Notes: a model not told the origin generated them from the letters alone. A DNA stretch of 64,000 nt from Rhodothalassium salexigens DSM 2132 (GCF_004341375.1 NZ_SLXO01000001.1:496001-560000), one strand, 5' to 3'; counted from the stretch's first letter, positions 1 through 8,682 are shown. Numbers and translations are program-made.

Positions 1-44
1 ACGAGCAATACATCGTCGAAAGTCAATCCCAGGCTGATATCCAT
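1..44 (-). CDS. guaB: IMP dehydrogenase, N-terminal fragment (runs off the window)
   Basis: Only the first 14 codons lie in the window, reading MDISLGLTFDDVLL. The TFDDVLL block is the conserved N-terminal signature of IMP dehydrogenase, which oxidises IMP to XMP in GMP synthesis. The gene follows ppx and rlmE on the same strand with a 173-nt gap after rlmE, an order common in alphaproteobacteria. The catalytic cysteine loop and CBS domains lie outside the window, so the call rests on the short signature and the context. Confidence 0.8.
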   Translation of the reverse strand, partial: MDISLGLTFDDVLL

Positions 45-217
45 GGCGGCGCTCCGAAACTCTGCGGTGGCGGGAATGGGGCGCGTATAGGGTACACGCC
101 CCCGCCTTGTCCAACGGCTTTCTCGCCCGAGCGCTTTCTTGTCCGATGAGCATGGGCTCCCTGGCCGGCGGGAGCGGTGGGGCCAGCGGGGCGGCGGGGC
201 CGGCAGCCACGCGCCGA

Positions 218-1021
218 TCAATCGCCGCGGCCGCGAAAGCCCTTTGCCACCACATACCATTCGACCGATTCCGGGCGCGACGCGGCGGGCTTGACGTGCT
301 TGACCGTCTTGAAGCCCGCCTTCATGCGCCGCAGCAAGGCCTCCTCCGCCCCGCCTTGCAGCACCTTGGCGACGAAATGCCCGCCCGGCGCCAGATGCGC
401 CTCGGCGAAGTCGAGCGCCGCCTCGCACAGCGCCATGGTGCGCAGATGGTCGGTCTGCTTGTGGCCGGTGGTGTCCGCGGCCATGTCCGAGACCACCAGG
501 TCCACCGGGCCGCTCAGATGCTCGCCCAGGGCCGCGTCGGCGGCGGGGTCGAGGAAATCCATCTCCAGGATCGCGGCACCGGCCACCGGGTCGGTGGCCA
601 GCCGGTCGATGCCGACCACCTCCGCGCCGTGGCCCAGGCGCTCGACCATCACCTGCAACCAACTGCCCGGCGCACAGCCCAGATCCACCGCCCGGCGCAC
701 GCCGCGGAACAGGTGCAGCTTTTCGTCCAGTTCCAGAAGCTTGAACGCCGAGCGCGCGCGATAGCCGCGGCGCTGCGCCTCGGCCACATAGGGGTCGTTC
801 AACTGGCGTTCGAGCCAGCGGGTCGACGACAGCTTGCGCCCGCGCGCCGTGCGCACCCGCACCTTCGGCCCCCGGCTGCGCCCGCGCGGGTCGCCGCCGG
901 TGCGGTTGGCCCGCCGGGCGCCGCGCCGGCGCTCATTGCCGCTGCCATCCCTGCCGCCGCTGCCGCCGCCGCTTTTGCCGCCACCGCTACCGGCCCCGCC
1001 GTCGCCGCGTCCGTCGGTCAT
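218..1021 (-). CDS. rlmE: 23S rRNA (uridine-2'-O-)-methyltransferase RlmE (FtsJ/RrmJ)
   Basis: Encodes 267 aa. RlmE methylates the 2'-OH of U2552 in the A-loop of 23S rRNA at a late step of 50S assembly, using SAM. The SAM-binding motif DLGCAPGSW is at about residues 113-121. The family K-D-K-E catalytic set can be placed: K94 (SAFKLLELD), D in VVSDMAADTTG, K in FVAKVLQGG and E in ESVEWYVVA. The E. coli enzyme is about 209 aa; the extra length here is a Gly/Arg-rich basic N-terminus of about 60 residues, probably an RNA-binding tail. It lies 78 nt after ppx and upstream of guaB, likely one transcript. Confidence 0.95.
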   Translation of the reverse strand: MTDGRGDGGAGSGGGKSGGGSGGRDGSGNERRRGARRANRTGGDPRGRSRGPKVRVRTARGRKLSSTRWLERQLNDPYVAEAQRRGYRARSAFKLLELDEKLHLFRGVRRAVDLGCAPGSWLQVMVERLGHGAEVVGIDRLATDPVAGAAILEMDFLDPAADAALGEHLSGPVDLVVSDMAADTTGHKQTDHLRTMALCEAALDFAEAHLAPGGHFVAKVLQGGAEEALLRRMKAGFKTVKHVKPAASRPESVEWYVVAKGFRGRGD

Positions 1022-1099
1022 GGATCGTCGTCCTCCCTGCTGAGCCCCGCCCGGTCGTCTCGGACCGTCGCGTGCTCCAATCCTTCAAACACCCGCTGG

Positions 1100-2206
1100 T
1101 CAGAGCGTCGCGGCCACGCTCGGCGGCATGATCACCTCGGGGCCCTGCTCCATCAGGCCGCGCAGGATGCCCTCGCGGATACCGCGGTCGGCCACCCGCA
1201 GGCGCTCGGCCGGCCACAGGGACAGGATCGCCTCCAGGATCGCACAGCCGGCGACCACCAGATCGGCCCGGTCATCGCCGATGCACGGTTGGGCGCGCCG
1301 CTGGTCATAGCTCATGCGCGCCACCGACCAGGTCAGGTCGCGCACATCGCCCGAGTCGATCCACAGCCCATCCACCTTGGCACGGTCATAGGCCGGCAGT
1401 TGCAGATAGACACTGCCAAGCGTGGTCACCGTCCCCGAGGTGCCGAGCAACTGCACAGCCCCCCGGGCCACCACCTCGTCGAGCCCATGGTCGCGCCCGA
1501 AGGCCTGGAGGGCGCGCCGCATCTCGTCCACCATGGTGCGGAACAGCGCTTCGTCGGCATGGCGCACGTCATAGCGCTCGGCCAGATTGATCACGCCCCA
1601 CGGCATGGAGATCCACGCCATAATGCGATAGCCGCCCGAGGTGCGCCGCACATGGATCAATTCCGTCGACCCGCCGCCGATGTCGAACACCAGCGCATCG
1701 GAGAGATCGTCGACCAACAAAGACTGACAGCCGAGCACCGCCAGACGCGCCTCCTCGCCCGCCGAAATCACATCCAGCCGCAGGCCGGTCTCGTCATAGA
1801 CCCGGGCGATGAAGCGGTCGGCATTGTCGGCGATCCGGCATGCCTCGGTGGCGACGCTGCGCAGGCAGGTGACGCGACGCCGGTCGATCTTGTGTGCACA
1901 GACCTTGAGCGCGTCCACCGCGCGATCCATCGCCGCATCCGACAAGCGCCCGGTACGTGACAACCCCTCGCCCAAGCGGACGATGCGCGAAAAGGCATCG
2001 ATGATCCGAAACCCGCCACCCTGCGGCCGGGCCACCAGCAGCCGGCAATTATTGGTGCCCAGGTCCAGCGCGCTGAACACGGCGCGCGACGGACGTCGGT
2101 CGGCGTTGGCCTCGGCCGTCTTGTCCGCCGGCCGCGCTGCCCCGAGGCTGTCCGTCCCCGAGACGCGTGCCGGTTTGCCCGGCCCGGGGTTTTTTATGTC
2201 ACTCAT
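1100..2206 (-). CDS. ppx: Ppx/GppA family exopolyphosphatase / pppGpp phosphohydrolase
   Basis: Encodes 368 aa from the ATG at 2206, preceded by GTGAG; an upstream in-frame ATG at 2320 would add unconserved, Arg-rich sequence and would overlap the hairpin there. The ASKHA-fold phosphate motifs are visible: DLGTNNCRLL near residues 48-57 and DIGGGSTEL in the middle. The family removes terminal phosphates from polyphosphate or pppGpp; which substrate is used cannot be told from sequence. It is the short single-module form, lacking the C-terminal HD domain of the longer E. coli Ppx. First gene of the ppx-rlmE-(guaB) set. Confidence 0.92.
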   Translation of the reverse strand: MSDIKNPGPGKPARVSGTDSLGAARPADKTAEANADRRPSRAVFSALDLGTNNCRLLVARPQGGGFRIIDAFSRIVRLGEGLSRTGRLSDAAMDRAVDALKVCAHKIDRRRVTCLRSVATEACRIADNADRFIARVYDETGLRLDVISAGEEARLAVLGCQSLLVDDLSDALVFDIGGGSTELIHVRRTSGGYRIMAWISMPWGVINLAERYDVRHADEALFRTMVDEMRRALQAFGRDHGLDEVVARGAVQLLGTSGTVTTLGSVYLQLPAYDRAKVDGLWIDSGDVRDLTWSVARMSYDQRRAQPCIGDDRADLVVAGCAILEAILSLWPAERLRVADRGIREGILRGLMEQGPEVIMPPSVAATL

Positions 2207-2317
2207 CACGCTCACGATTCGGTTGTGATAACCGTCCTTGTGTTCCTGCTTAGCGGTCGCGCCCGGTTCGGGCAAGCGGCCCGGTCTCCCGCACCGCCAA
2301 CACGGCGTCGCGGACGG

Positions 2318-2341
2318 CACCGGCGTCGTGCCGGTGTTTTT
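2318..2341 (+). terminator. Rho-independent terminator with no obvious upstream gene
   Basis: A perfect 7-bp stem CACCGGC/GCCGGTG with a 5-nt loop is followed directly by TTTTT. It can only work on the plus strand. The nearest genes upstream on that strand are none: ppx runs the other way from 2206. It would end a short transcript from about 2210-2317, or act as an insulator or attenuator ahead of the small gene at 2412. Confidence 0.6.
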
Positions 2342-2350
2342 GATTTGTTC

Positions 2351-2379
2351 TTTACCGCAGCAGCCGAGTCGGATATAAG
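2351..2379 (+). promoter_or_regulatory. Promoter of the small LexA-boxed gene
   Basis: TTTACC at 2351-2356 (4 of 6 to TTGACA) and TATAAG at 2374-2379 are separated by 17 bp. The -10 end overlaps a LexA-type box at 2379-2393, the usual layout for SOS repression. A 9-bp inverted repeat TTTGTTCTT (2344-2352) / AAGAACAAA (2377-2385) also frames the spacer. Confidence 0.55.
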
Positions 2380-2393
2380 AACAAAAGACGAAC
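2379..2393 (+). promoter_or_regulatory. LexA (SOS) box, alphaproteobacterial GAAC-N7-GAAC type
   Basis: GAAC AAAAGAC GAAC is an exact match to the alphaproteobacterial LexA operator GTTC-N7-GTTC read on the other strand. It overlaps the -10 element and the expected transcription start of the small gene at 2412, so LexA bound here should block transcription until DNA damage. The match is seen directly; LexA binding is inferred. Confidence 0.6.
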
Positions 2394-2411
2394 CATTCAG
2401 GGGAGGATCGG

Positions 2412-2591
2412 ATGACCGACCTGATCGTTCACGCCTTGGGGGCGGCCTATTTCGCCGGGCTGCTATGCTTGGCCGCCGCCGGGTTACGCGGCACCGGCCG
2501 GGTCTGGGCCACGCTTAACGCGCGCCGCCGACGCCCGGTGCGTGCCGGGCGCCGGCTCGCCCCCCCGGCCCCCTTTCCCCCCGCCCGCTGA
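2412..2591 (+). CDS. Small SOS-regulated single-pass membrane peptide (59 aa), hypothetical
   Basis: Encodes 59 aa. A strong ribosome binding site GGGAGG sits 5 nt before the ATG, after a plausible promoter and a perfect LexA-type box. Residues about 4-25 form one hydrophobic Ala/Leu/Gly-rich segment (including AAYFAGLLCLAAAGL), followed by a cluster of arginines and a Pro-rich end, which predicts a single membrane span with the tail in the cytoplasm. I recognise no family. By analogy, Caulobacter SidA is a 29-aa inner-membrane peptide under LexA that blocks division, and several SOS-induced toxins are also short membrane peptides. The neighbour on the other side is a SPOR-domain lipoprotein. 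A division or growth inhibitor role is inference only. Confidence 0.6.
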   Translation: MTDLIVHALGAAYFAGLLCLAAAGLRGTGRVWATLNARRRRPVRAGRRLAPPAPFPPAR

Positions 2592-2865
2592 CCGCGTGGC
2601 CAACCGGTGGGCTCCAGGGGAGACCGGCCGGCACCAGCCCGGCACCGGCAGAGACAGCCGCGTCGGCCAACGCGGGACACACCGACCGACCCGCGGCGCA
2701 TCGACCGACCCGGGGCCGGTGCGCGCTTCCAGGCGACCGACATTCCACGGCGACGCGACGCCGCCGTGGCGCTTGCGGCGCCGGCCCGCCGTTCGCCCGC
2801 CCATGCCGCCGGGCGTGTCCGCCCTTCAGGCGGTCGGGCGCGCTCTGTCCGCTGCGTCGGCCGGG

Positions 2866-3693
2866 TCAGATCGCTTCGCCCTGGAATGCCTGAACCTCGC
2901 AGAACAGTTCGCGCGCCCGGGCTCTGGCGCACAGATCGCTGGCGCCGTCGGGCGTCGCGAACGGGCCGACGATCAAACGGTGGAACTGGCCGCCGAAATC
3001 GTCCAGGCGGATGGAATCGACCCGCGCCGTCAAACCGTCGAACAGGTCGGGATACTCGCGCTGCAGCTCGGCCCAACCGCTGCTCACATCGCCGCGCTCA
3101 CGGTACGAGACCAGATGCGCGCCGTAGCGGCCGCCGCCCTCGCCGCCGGCCACCGGCTGGCCGAGGGCGTTGAGCACCTCCGCGGCCTGCTCACGCACCA
3201 CCGCCTCCTCCGCCTCGGCGACCTTTTCCAACTCGGCCACGCGCCCCGCCATGGCCTCCAATTGCCCGCGCAGCGTGGCGATCACATCGGTTTCCAGACG
3301 CGCCAGCGTCTCGCCCATGGCCTGCTGGCGCTTGGACAGCGCAGCCGGCGCCGGCCCCGCCTCCAACGCATCGAGCGTGCGCGCCATGGCGTCCACCCGA
3401 TCGGCCAGATCCTTGACCCCGCGCTGGGTGTCCGAAAGCCGTTCGCCGACCCGACTCACCTGCGCCTCAAGCGCCGCGAACTTGTCTTCCAATGCCGCTT
3501 GCCGGGCCAGCAGCGTGTCGCGCATGGACATCAACTCGCTGCGCTCGATCTCGGCGCGCGCGGCCTGACCGGCATCCGCCACCAGCGTGTCCGAGACGCT
3601 GGTATTGGCCCCCATGAACCCCTGCCCGTCCGCACAGCCGCCCAATGCCAGCAACGCCGCCAGCGACACCAAAAGGCCGGACCGAACCGCCAT
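2866..3693 (-). CDS. SPOR-domain lipoprotein with long coiled coil
   Basis: Encodes 275 aa from the ATG at 3693, which has GGGAG 8 nt upstream; the ATG at 3708 has none. The N-terminus is a lipoprotein signal with lipobox LALGGC. Residues of about 35-175 are heptad-rich and charged, a predicted coiled coil. The last 80 or so residues look like a SPOR domain (alternating strands and helices around GAHLVSY and RLIVGPF). SPOR domains bind glycan strands stripped of stem peptides at the septum. It probably sits in the outer membrane or periplasm and touches septal murein. No close named homologue is recognised. Confidence 0.75.
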   Translation of the reverse strand: MAVRSGLLVSLAALLALGGCADGQGFMGANTSVSDTLVADAGQAARAEIERSELMSMRDTLLARQAALEDKFAALEAQVSRVGERLSDTQRGVKDLADRVDAMARTLDALEAGPAPAALSKRQQAMGETLARLETDVIATLRGQLEAMAGRVAELEKVAEAEEAVVREQAAEVLNALGQPVAGGEGGGRYGAHLVSYRERGDVSSGWAELQREYPDLFDGLTARVDSIRLDDFGGQFHRLIVGPFATPDGASDLCARARARELFCEVQAFQGEAI

Positions 3694-3740
3694 CGTCACG
3701 ACTCCCATCAGTTCGTTTCCGGTCCGACTGTGCGCCGCCC

Positions 3741-3787
3741 TTTACAAACGACCGGTTAAAGCGCATCTAATGTATATCGTGTCGATA
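3741..3787 (+). promoter_or_regulatory. Promoter and palindromic operator of the padR-efflux operon
   Basis: TTTACA at 3741-3746 and TCTAAT at 3766-3771 (5 of 6 each to consensus, 19-bp spacer) form a candidate promoter. Just downstream is a perfect palindrome TATCG-TGT-CGATA at 3775-3787, over the expected start site and 19 bp before the padR start codon. PadR regulators usually repress their own operon by binding such palindromes, so this is the likely site. The wider GTAT-N9-ATAC symmetry also fits. Confidence 0.5.
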
Positions 3788-3805
3788 CTATCCGGGTAGA
3801 TTATT

Positions 3806-4345
3806 ATGGACGTGCGGACGCTTTGCCTGGGCATTCTTTCGCTCGGCGATGCCACCGGCTACGAGATCAAAAAGATGGTCGCCGAGGGCAGCTTTTCGTT
3901 TTTCAGCGAGGCCAGCTATGGGTCGATCTATCCAGCGCTCACCAAACTGACCCAGGACGGCCTGGTCGCCTGCCGCACCGAGCATCAGGAACGCCGGCCC
4001 GACAAGAAGGTCTATTCGCTGACCGACGCCGGGCGCCAGACGCTTGAGGGCACGCTGCGCGACGGCCCCGAACCGGATCGCAACCGGTCAGACTTTCTGG
4101 CCTCGCTGCTGTTCGCCGAAGCGGTGTCGCCGGAGCGCTTGGGCGGCCTGATCGACGCCCGTATCGGCCAGCACGACGAGAAGATCGACGCATTGAACCG
4201 CTTGCTCGCCCAGGATATGTCCCCCGCTTCACGATTTGTGATAGAATACGGGGTTGCAACCCAGAAGGCCGCACGGCACTTCCTAGTCAGCTATCGTGAC
4301 CGGTTGACCGCCGACGCGCCCTTGTCCACCAAGGCGGCCGAGTAG
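3806..4345 (+). CDS. PadR family transcriptional regulator
   Basis: Encodes 179 aa. Residues 1-85 form the PadR winged helix: GYEIKKMV, then YGSIYPALTKLTQDGLV and the wing region KKVYSLTDAGR. The C-terminal half fits the dimerising helical PadR_C-type domain. PadR proteins often repress a neighbouring multidrug pump and are released by its substrate. This one is followed after 60 nt by genes for an RND adaptor and pump, and a palindrome lies over its own promoter, so it most likely controls all three. The inducer cannot be predicted. Confidence 0.88.
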   Translation: MDVRTLCLGILSLGDATGYEIKKMVAEGSFSFFSEASYGSIYPALTKLTQDGLVACRTEHQERRPDKKVYSLTDAGRQTLEGTLRDGPEPDRNRSDFLASLLFAEAVSPERLGGLIDARIGQHDEKIDALNRLLAQDMSPASRFVIEYGVATQKAARHFLVSYRDRLTADAPLSTKAAE

Positions 4346-4405
4346 GCGCAATCGGCAGCCATCGACGGGCCGGATCGACGGTCAGCGGGCAAGGGACGGG
4401 GTTGG

Positions 4406-5503
4406 ATGCGAAAATCTTTCATCAGCGCAGCGGCGCTTGCGCTGCTCATCATTGCCTGGATGGCCAGCGGGCTGCTCGGCGGCGGCGCGCCCCCACGCGA
4501 CGACACCGGGTCCGACGACCGGTCGGCCGACCGCCCCGGTGCCGCCGAAGAAGACGCCTTGTTCGCGGTCCGCGCCCGACGCTTCCGAGCCGAACCCTAT
4601 GCCTCCGAGATCAAGGTGAGCGGTCGCGCCGAAGCCTTGCGCGTGGTCGACGTGGCGGCGGAAGTCGAAGCGCGGGTCATCGAAACGCCGCACGACCGGG
4701 GCCAGACGGTGGCCGAGGGCGACCTGTTGTGCCGGCTCGATCCGGGCGAGCGGCCCGAGCGGCTGGCCGAGGCGCGCGCACTGGTCGACCAGCGCCGGCT
4801 CGAATACCGGGCCAACAAGGAACTGGCCGCCAAGGGAAACCGCTCGGAAACCCAGCTCGCCGCGGCGCTTTCCGCGCTCAAAAGCGCCGAGGCGCAAGCG
4901 CGGCAATGGCAATTGGCGGTCGACCGGCTGACCATCGAAGCGCCGTTCGCCGGGCTGGTCGAAGAGCGCCCGGCCGAACTCGGCGATCTATTGCGCGTCG
5001 GCGACATCTGCGCGCGCATCGTCCTGCAATCGCCGTTCCTGGTCACCGGCCAGGTGAGCGAAGCTCGGGTGCCGCACATCCATCAGGGCGCGGCCGCCGA
5101 AATACGTATCGAGAGCACCGGCGAGGCCCTGTCAGGCACCGTGCGCTATATCGCCGCGATCGCCGACCGACGGACCCGCACATTCCGCATCGAGGTGGCC
5201 GTGCCCAATGAAGACCGCACCTTGCGCGACGGTATGAGCGCCACCATCCGCCTGCCGCGCGATCCGCGCCCGGCGCACCGCCTGCCGGCCAACGCCATCG
5301 TGCTGGCATCGAGCGGCGCCACCGGCGTGCGCACGGTGGACGAGACCGGCCAGGTACACTTCCGCCCGGTGCAGGTGTTGGCCAATCAAAACGACATGCT
5401 GTGGGTGGACGGTCTGCCCGAAACCGCGACGGTGATCACCGTCGGCCAGAACTTCGTCAGCGAGGGCGAACGGGTCGACGTGACCATGGAGAGCGCGGCG
5501 TGA
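4406..5503 (+). CDS. RND efflux periplasmic adaptor (membrane fusion protein)
   Basis: Encodes 365 aa with an N-terminal membrane anchor or signal at about residues 5-25. The order is the usual adaptor layout: barrel-sandwich lipoyl half, a helical hairpin around residues 120-175 rich in Ala/Glu/Arg, the second lipoyl half (TIEAPFAGLVEERPAELGD), beta barrel and membrane-proximal domain. It joins an inner-membrane RND pump to an outer-membrane channel. Its stop overlaps the GTG of the pump gene by 4 nt (GTGA), so the two are translationally coupled. No TolC-like channel gene is in the cluster, so an unlinked one must be used. Confidence 0.9.
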   Translation: MRKSFISAAALALLIIAWMASGLLGGGAPPRDDTGSDDRSADRPGAAEEDALFAVRARRFRAEPYASEIKVSGRAEALRVVDVAAEVEARVIETPHDRGQTVAEGDLLCRLDPGERPERLAEARALVDQRRLEYRANKELAAKGNRSETQLAAALSALKSAEAQARQWQLAVDRLTIEAPFAGLVEERPAELGDLLRVGDICARIVLQSPFLVTGQVSEARVPHIHQGAAAEIRIESTGEALSGTVRYIAAIADRRTRTFRIEVAVPNEDRTLRDGMSATIRLPRDPRPAHRLPANAIVLASSGATGVRTVDETGQVHFRPVQVLANQNDMLWVDGLPETATVITVGQNFVSEGERVDVTMESAA

Positions 5504-8500
5504 ACGCGATCATCGCCGCCGCCATCGAGTACAAGCGGGTCATCATGACCCTGCTCGTGCTGGTGCTGGTCGCCGGCCTGTGGGGCTATGACCGCATCCC
5601 CAAGGAGAACAATCCCGAGGTTCAGGTGCCGTTCTTTTCGGTCACGCTGACCCACACCGGCATCTCGCCCGAGGACGCCGAGCGGCTGCTGATCAAGCCC
5701 ATGGAGAAGGAGCTCAAGACGCTCGAAGGGCTCAAGGAGATGATCGCCACGGGCTATGAGGGCGGCGCCTCCATCTCGCTGGAGTTTCTGATCGAGGCCG
5801 ACCCCGATGTGGCGCTGGCGGAAATCCGCGAAAAGGTCGACCTGGCGCGCTCCGACCTGCCCGACGAGACCGAGGAACCGGTGGTCGAGGAATATTTCGC
5901 CGCCGACGAACCGGTGGTCGAGATCGTACTGTCGGGCGCCCTGCCCGAGCGTCAGATGGTCGCCCTCGCGCGCGACCTGAAGGACCGGCTGGAAGGCATC
6001 CCCATGGTGGTCGAGGCCAAGCTGACCGGCGACCGCGACGAGGTCATGGAAGTGCTGGTCGATCCGGTCAAGCTGGAGACCTACGACCTGTCGCTGACCG
6101 AGGTGGTCGGGGCGGTGCAGAACAACAACCAGTTGGTCGCCGCCGGCGCGCTGGAGCTGGGCCCGGCGCGCTATCCGGTGAAGATCCCCGGCCTGATCGA
6201 AGGGGTACCCGATGTGGCCGCGCTGCCGATCAAGGTGTCGGACGACGGCGACGGCGTGGTGACGCTGGCCGACGTGGCGACCGGGCGACGCACCTTCAAG
6301 GACGCCACCTCCTACGCCCGCTTCAACGGCCAGCCGGCGCTGCGCCTGGAGGTCTACAAGCGCGCCAAGACCAATGCGCTGGCCACCGCCAACCAGATCA
6401 AGGCGGTGACCGAGGAGGCGCGCAGCCTGTGGCCCGAAACGCTGGCGGTCACCTACAGCTACGACAGCTCGGAATATGTGGTCGATTTCATGGGCACGCT
6501 GCGCAACTCGGTATTGTCGGCGGTGTTGCTGGTGGCCGTGGTGGTGGTGGCGGCCTTGGGTGCGCGCTCGGCCGGGCTTGTCGGCGTGTCGATCCCGGGG
6601 TCGTTTCTGTTCGGCATCCTGGTGCTGCACGCGTTCGGCTATTCGATCAATGTGGTGGTGCTGTTCGGGCTGATCCTGGCGGTCGGGCTGCTGGTCGACG
6701 GCGCCATCGTGGTCACCGAATATGCCGACCGAAAGATGCTCGAAGGGCTCGACCGCGAAGCGGCGTTCCGCATGGCCGCCCAGCGCATGGCCTGGCCGAT
6801 CACCGCGTCGACCATGACCACGCTGGCGGCGTTCTTCCCGATCCTGTTCTGGCCCGGCATCCTGGGCGAGTTCATGAGCTACATCCCGCTGACGCTGATC
6901 TTCGTGCTCACCGGCTCGCTGCTCATGGCGCTGGTCTTCCTGCCCACCGTGGGGTCGATCATCGGCCGGCCCGGCGAAGGCGACCCCAATGTGATGGAAA
7001 GCCTGTCGGGCAATGCCGCGTTCGACCCGCACAAGCTGAGCGGCCTGACCGGACGCTATGCACGCCTGCTGGCCCGGCTGGTGCGCCATCCGTGGAAGCT
7101 GACCGGCGCCACCTTCGTGGTGCTGATCGGCGTTTGGGTTCTGTTCGCCACCGACAATCAGGGCATGAAGCTGTTCCCGGAGATCCCGCCCGAGGCCGCG
7201 GAAGTGGTGGTCCACGCGCGCGGCAATCTGTCGATCGACGAAAAGGACCGGCTGGTGCGCGACGTGGAGGCACGGCTGCAAGGCATCGCCGGCGTCGAAC
7301 ATATCTCCACCCGGGTCGGCGCCGGCCGCGCCGAGGATACCATCGGCGCGATCCGGCTGATCTATTACGACTGGGACGAACGCGCTCAGAGCTCGGCGGC
7401 CATCGAAGCCGAGGTGCGCCGCCGCATCGCCCATGTGCCGGGCGTGCGCGTGCAGTTCCGCGCCCAGCAAGGCGGGCCGGTGCAGGGCAAGGATATCGCC
7501 ATCCAGGTGCGGTCGGAACAGGCCAAACTGGTGGAGCCGGCGGTGGCCAAGCTGCGCGGCTTCGTCGACGCCGAGATGGACGGCCTCGTCGACGTGGAAG
7601 ACAGCCGCCCGGTGCCCGGCATCGAATGGGAGTTGAGCGTCGACCGCACCGAAGTGGGCCGCTATGGCACCGACGTGGCGACCGTCGGGCGGTTTCTGCA
7701 ACTGGTCACCAACGGCGCGCTCGCCGGCACCTACCGCCCCGACACATCGGAAGACGAGGTCGACATTCGCGTCCGCCTGCCCGACGACGCGCGCGGCCTC
7801 GATGCGCTCGACACCATCCGGGTCGCGACCCCGCACGGCCAGGTGCCGGTGTCCAATTTCGTCGTCCGCGAAGCCCAGAACCAGGTCGGCGAGATCGAGC
7901 GCGTCGACGGCAAACGCATGATGAGCGTCTCGGCCAATGTGGCCGAGGGCGTGCTGCCGCCCGAACAGGTGGCCCGTATCCGCGACTGGCTGGCGTCGCA
8001 GGACTGGGACCCGCGGCTGTCGTTCGAGTTCAAGGGCCAGGACGAACAGGAACAGGAAACCACCGCCTTTCTGTCCGAAGCGTTCATCGGCGCGGTGTTC
8101 CTGATGGGGCTGATCCTGATCGCCCAGTTCAACAGCTTCTACCACGCCTTCCTGATCCTCACCGCGGTGGTGTTGTCGACCATCGGCGTGGTGTTCGGGC
8201 TGTGGGCGATGGACCGGCCGTTCGTGCTGGTGATGAGCGGCATCGGCATCATCGCGCTGGCCGGCATCGTGGTGAACAACAACATCGTGCTGATCGACAC
8301 CTATGCCCGGCTGGTCAAAAGCGGCTGCGAACCGCTCGACGCCATCGTGCGCACCGGCGCTCAGCGCCTGCGCCCGGTGATCCTGACCACGGTGACCACG
8401 ATCATCGGCCTGACCCCGATGATCTTCCAGGTCAATATCGACCTGTTCACCCGCAGCATCGAGTATGGCTCGCCGACCAGCTTCTTCTGGGTCGACCTGT

Positions 8501-8682
8501 CGATCGCCATCGCCTTCGGGCTCGCCTTCGCCACCCTGCTGACGCTGCTGGTCACACCGGGGCTGCTGGCCCTGCGCATCCAGGTCAAGGCGCAACTGGC
8601 ACGCCGCCGGGCCCGCAAGCGCCCCGTCCGCGGCGCCGACCAGGGCGACGACCAAACCCGATTGGCCGAGGCGGCGGAGTAA
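5500..8682 (+). CDS. RND efflux transporter permease
   Basis: Encodes 1060 aa from a GTG at 5500 that overlaps the adaptor stop; this start leaves an N-terminus of the usual type (NAIIAAAIEYKRVIMTLLVL). Twelve membrane spans and two large periplasmic loops are expected for the family and fit the hydrophobic pattern. The TM4 proton-relay region reads VDGAIVVTEY near residue 400, with Asp-Gly in place of the Asp-Asp of AcrB, and the TM10 region near residue 925 reads GIVVNNNIVLID with no lysine. This argues for a subfamily distant from AcrB. Substrates are unknown; a heavy-metal pump is less likely because the metal-site signatures are not evident. Confidence 0.92.
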   Translation: MNAIIAAAIEYKRVIMTLLVLVLVAGLWGYDRIPKENNPEVQVPFFSVTLTHTGISPEDAERLLIKPMEKELKTLEGLKEMIATGYEGGASISLEFLIEADPDVALAEIREKVDLARSDLPDETEEPVVEEYFAADEPVVEIVLSGALPERQMVALARDLKDRLEGIPMVVEAKLTGDRDEVMEVLVDPVKLETYDLSLTEVVGAVQNNNQLVAAGALELGPARYPVKIPGLIEGVPDVAALPIKVSDDGDGVVTLADVATGRRTFKDATSYARFNGQPALRLEVYKRAKTNALATANQIKAVTEEARSLWPETLAVTYSYDSSEYVVDFMGTLRNSVLSAVLLVAVVVVAALGARSAGLVGVSIPGSFLFGILVLHAFGYSINVVVLFGLILAVGLLVDGAIVVTEYADRKMLEGLDREAAFRMAAQRMAWPITASTMTTLAAFFPILFWPGILGEFMSYIPLTLIFVLTGSLLMALVFLPTVGSIIGRPGEGDPNVMESLSGNAAFDPHKLSGLTGRYARLLARLVRHPWKLTGATFVVLIGVWVLFATDNQGMKLFPEIPPEAAEVVVHARGNLSIDEKDRLVRDVEARLQGIAGVEHISTRVGAGRAEDTIGAIRLIYYDWDERAQSSAAIEAEVRRRIAHVPGVRVQFRAQQGGPVQGKDIAIQVRSEQAKLVEPAVAKLRGFVDAEMDGLVDVEDSRPVPGIEWELSVDRTEVGRYGTDVATVGRFLQLVTNGALAGTYRPDTSEDEVDIRVRLPDDARGLDALDTIRVATPHGQVPVSNFVVREAQNQVGEIERVDGKRMMSVSANVAEGVLPPEQVARIRDWLASQDWDPRLSFEFKGQDEQEQETTAFLSEAFIGAVFLMGLILIAQFNSFYHAFLILTAVVLSTIGVVFGLWAMDRPFVLVMSGIGIIALAGIVVNNNIVLIDTYARLVKSGCEPLDAIVRTGAQRLRPVILTTVTTIIGLTPMIFQVNIDLFTRSIEYGSPTSFFWVDLSIAIAFGLAFATLLTLLVTPGLLALRIQVKAQLARRRARKRPVRGADQGDDQTRLAEAAE

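Noticed and set aside
2592-2865. Gap after the small SOS gene
   Set aside because: 275 bp of GC-rich DNA with open frames on both strands but no ribosome binding site, domain or repeat. No feature supported.
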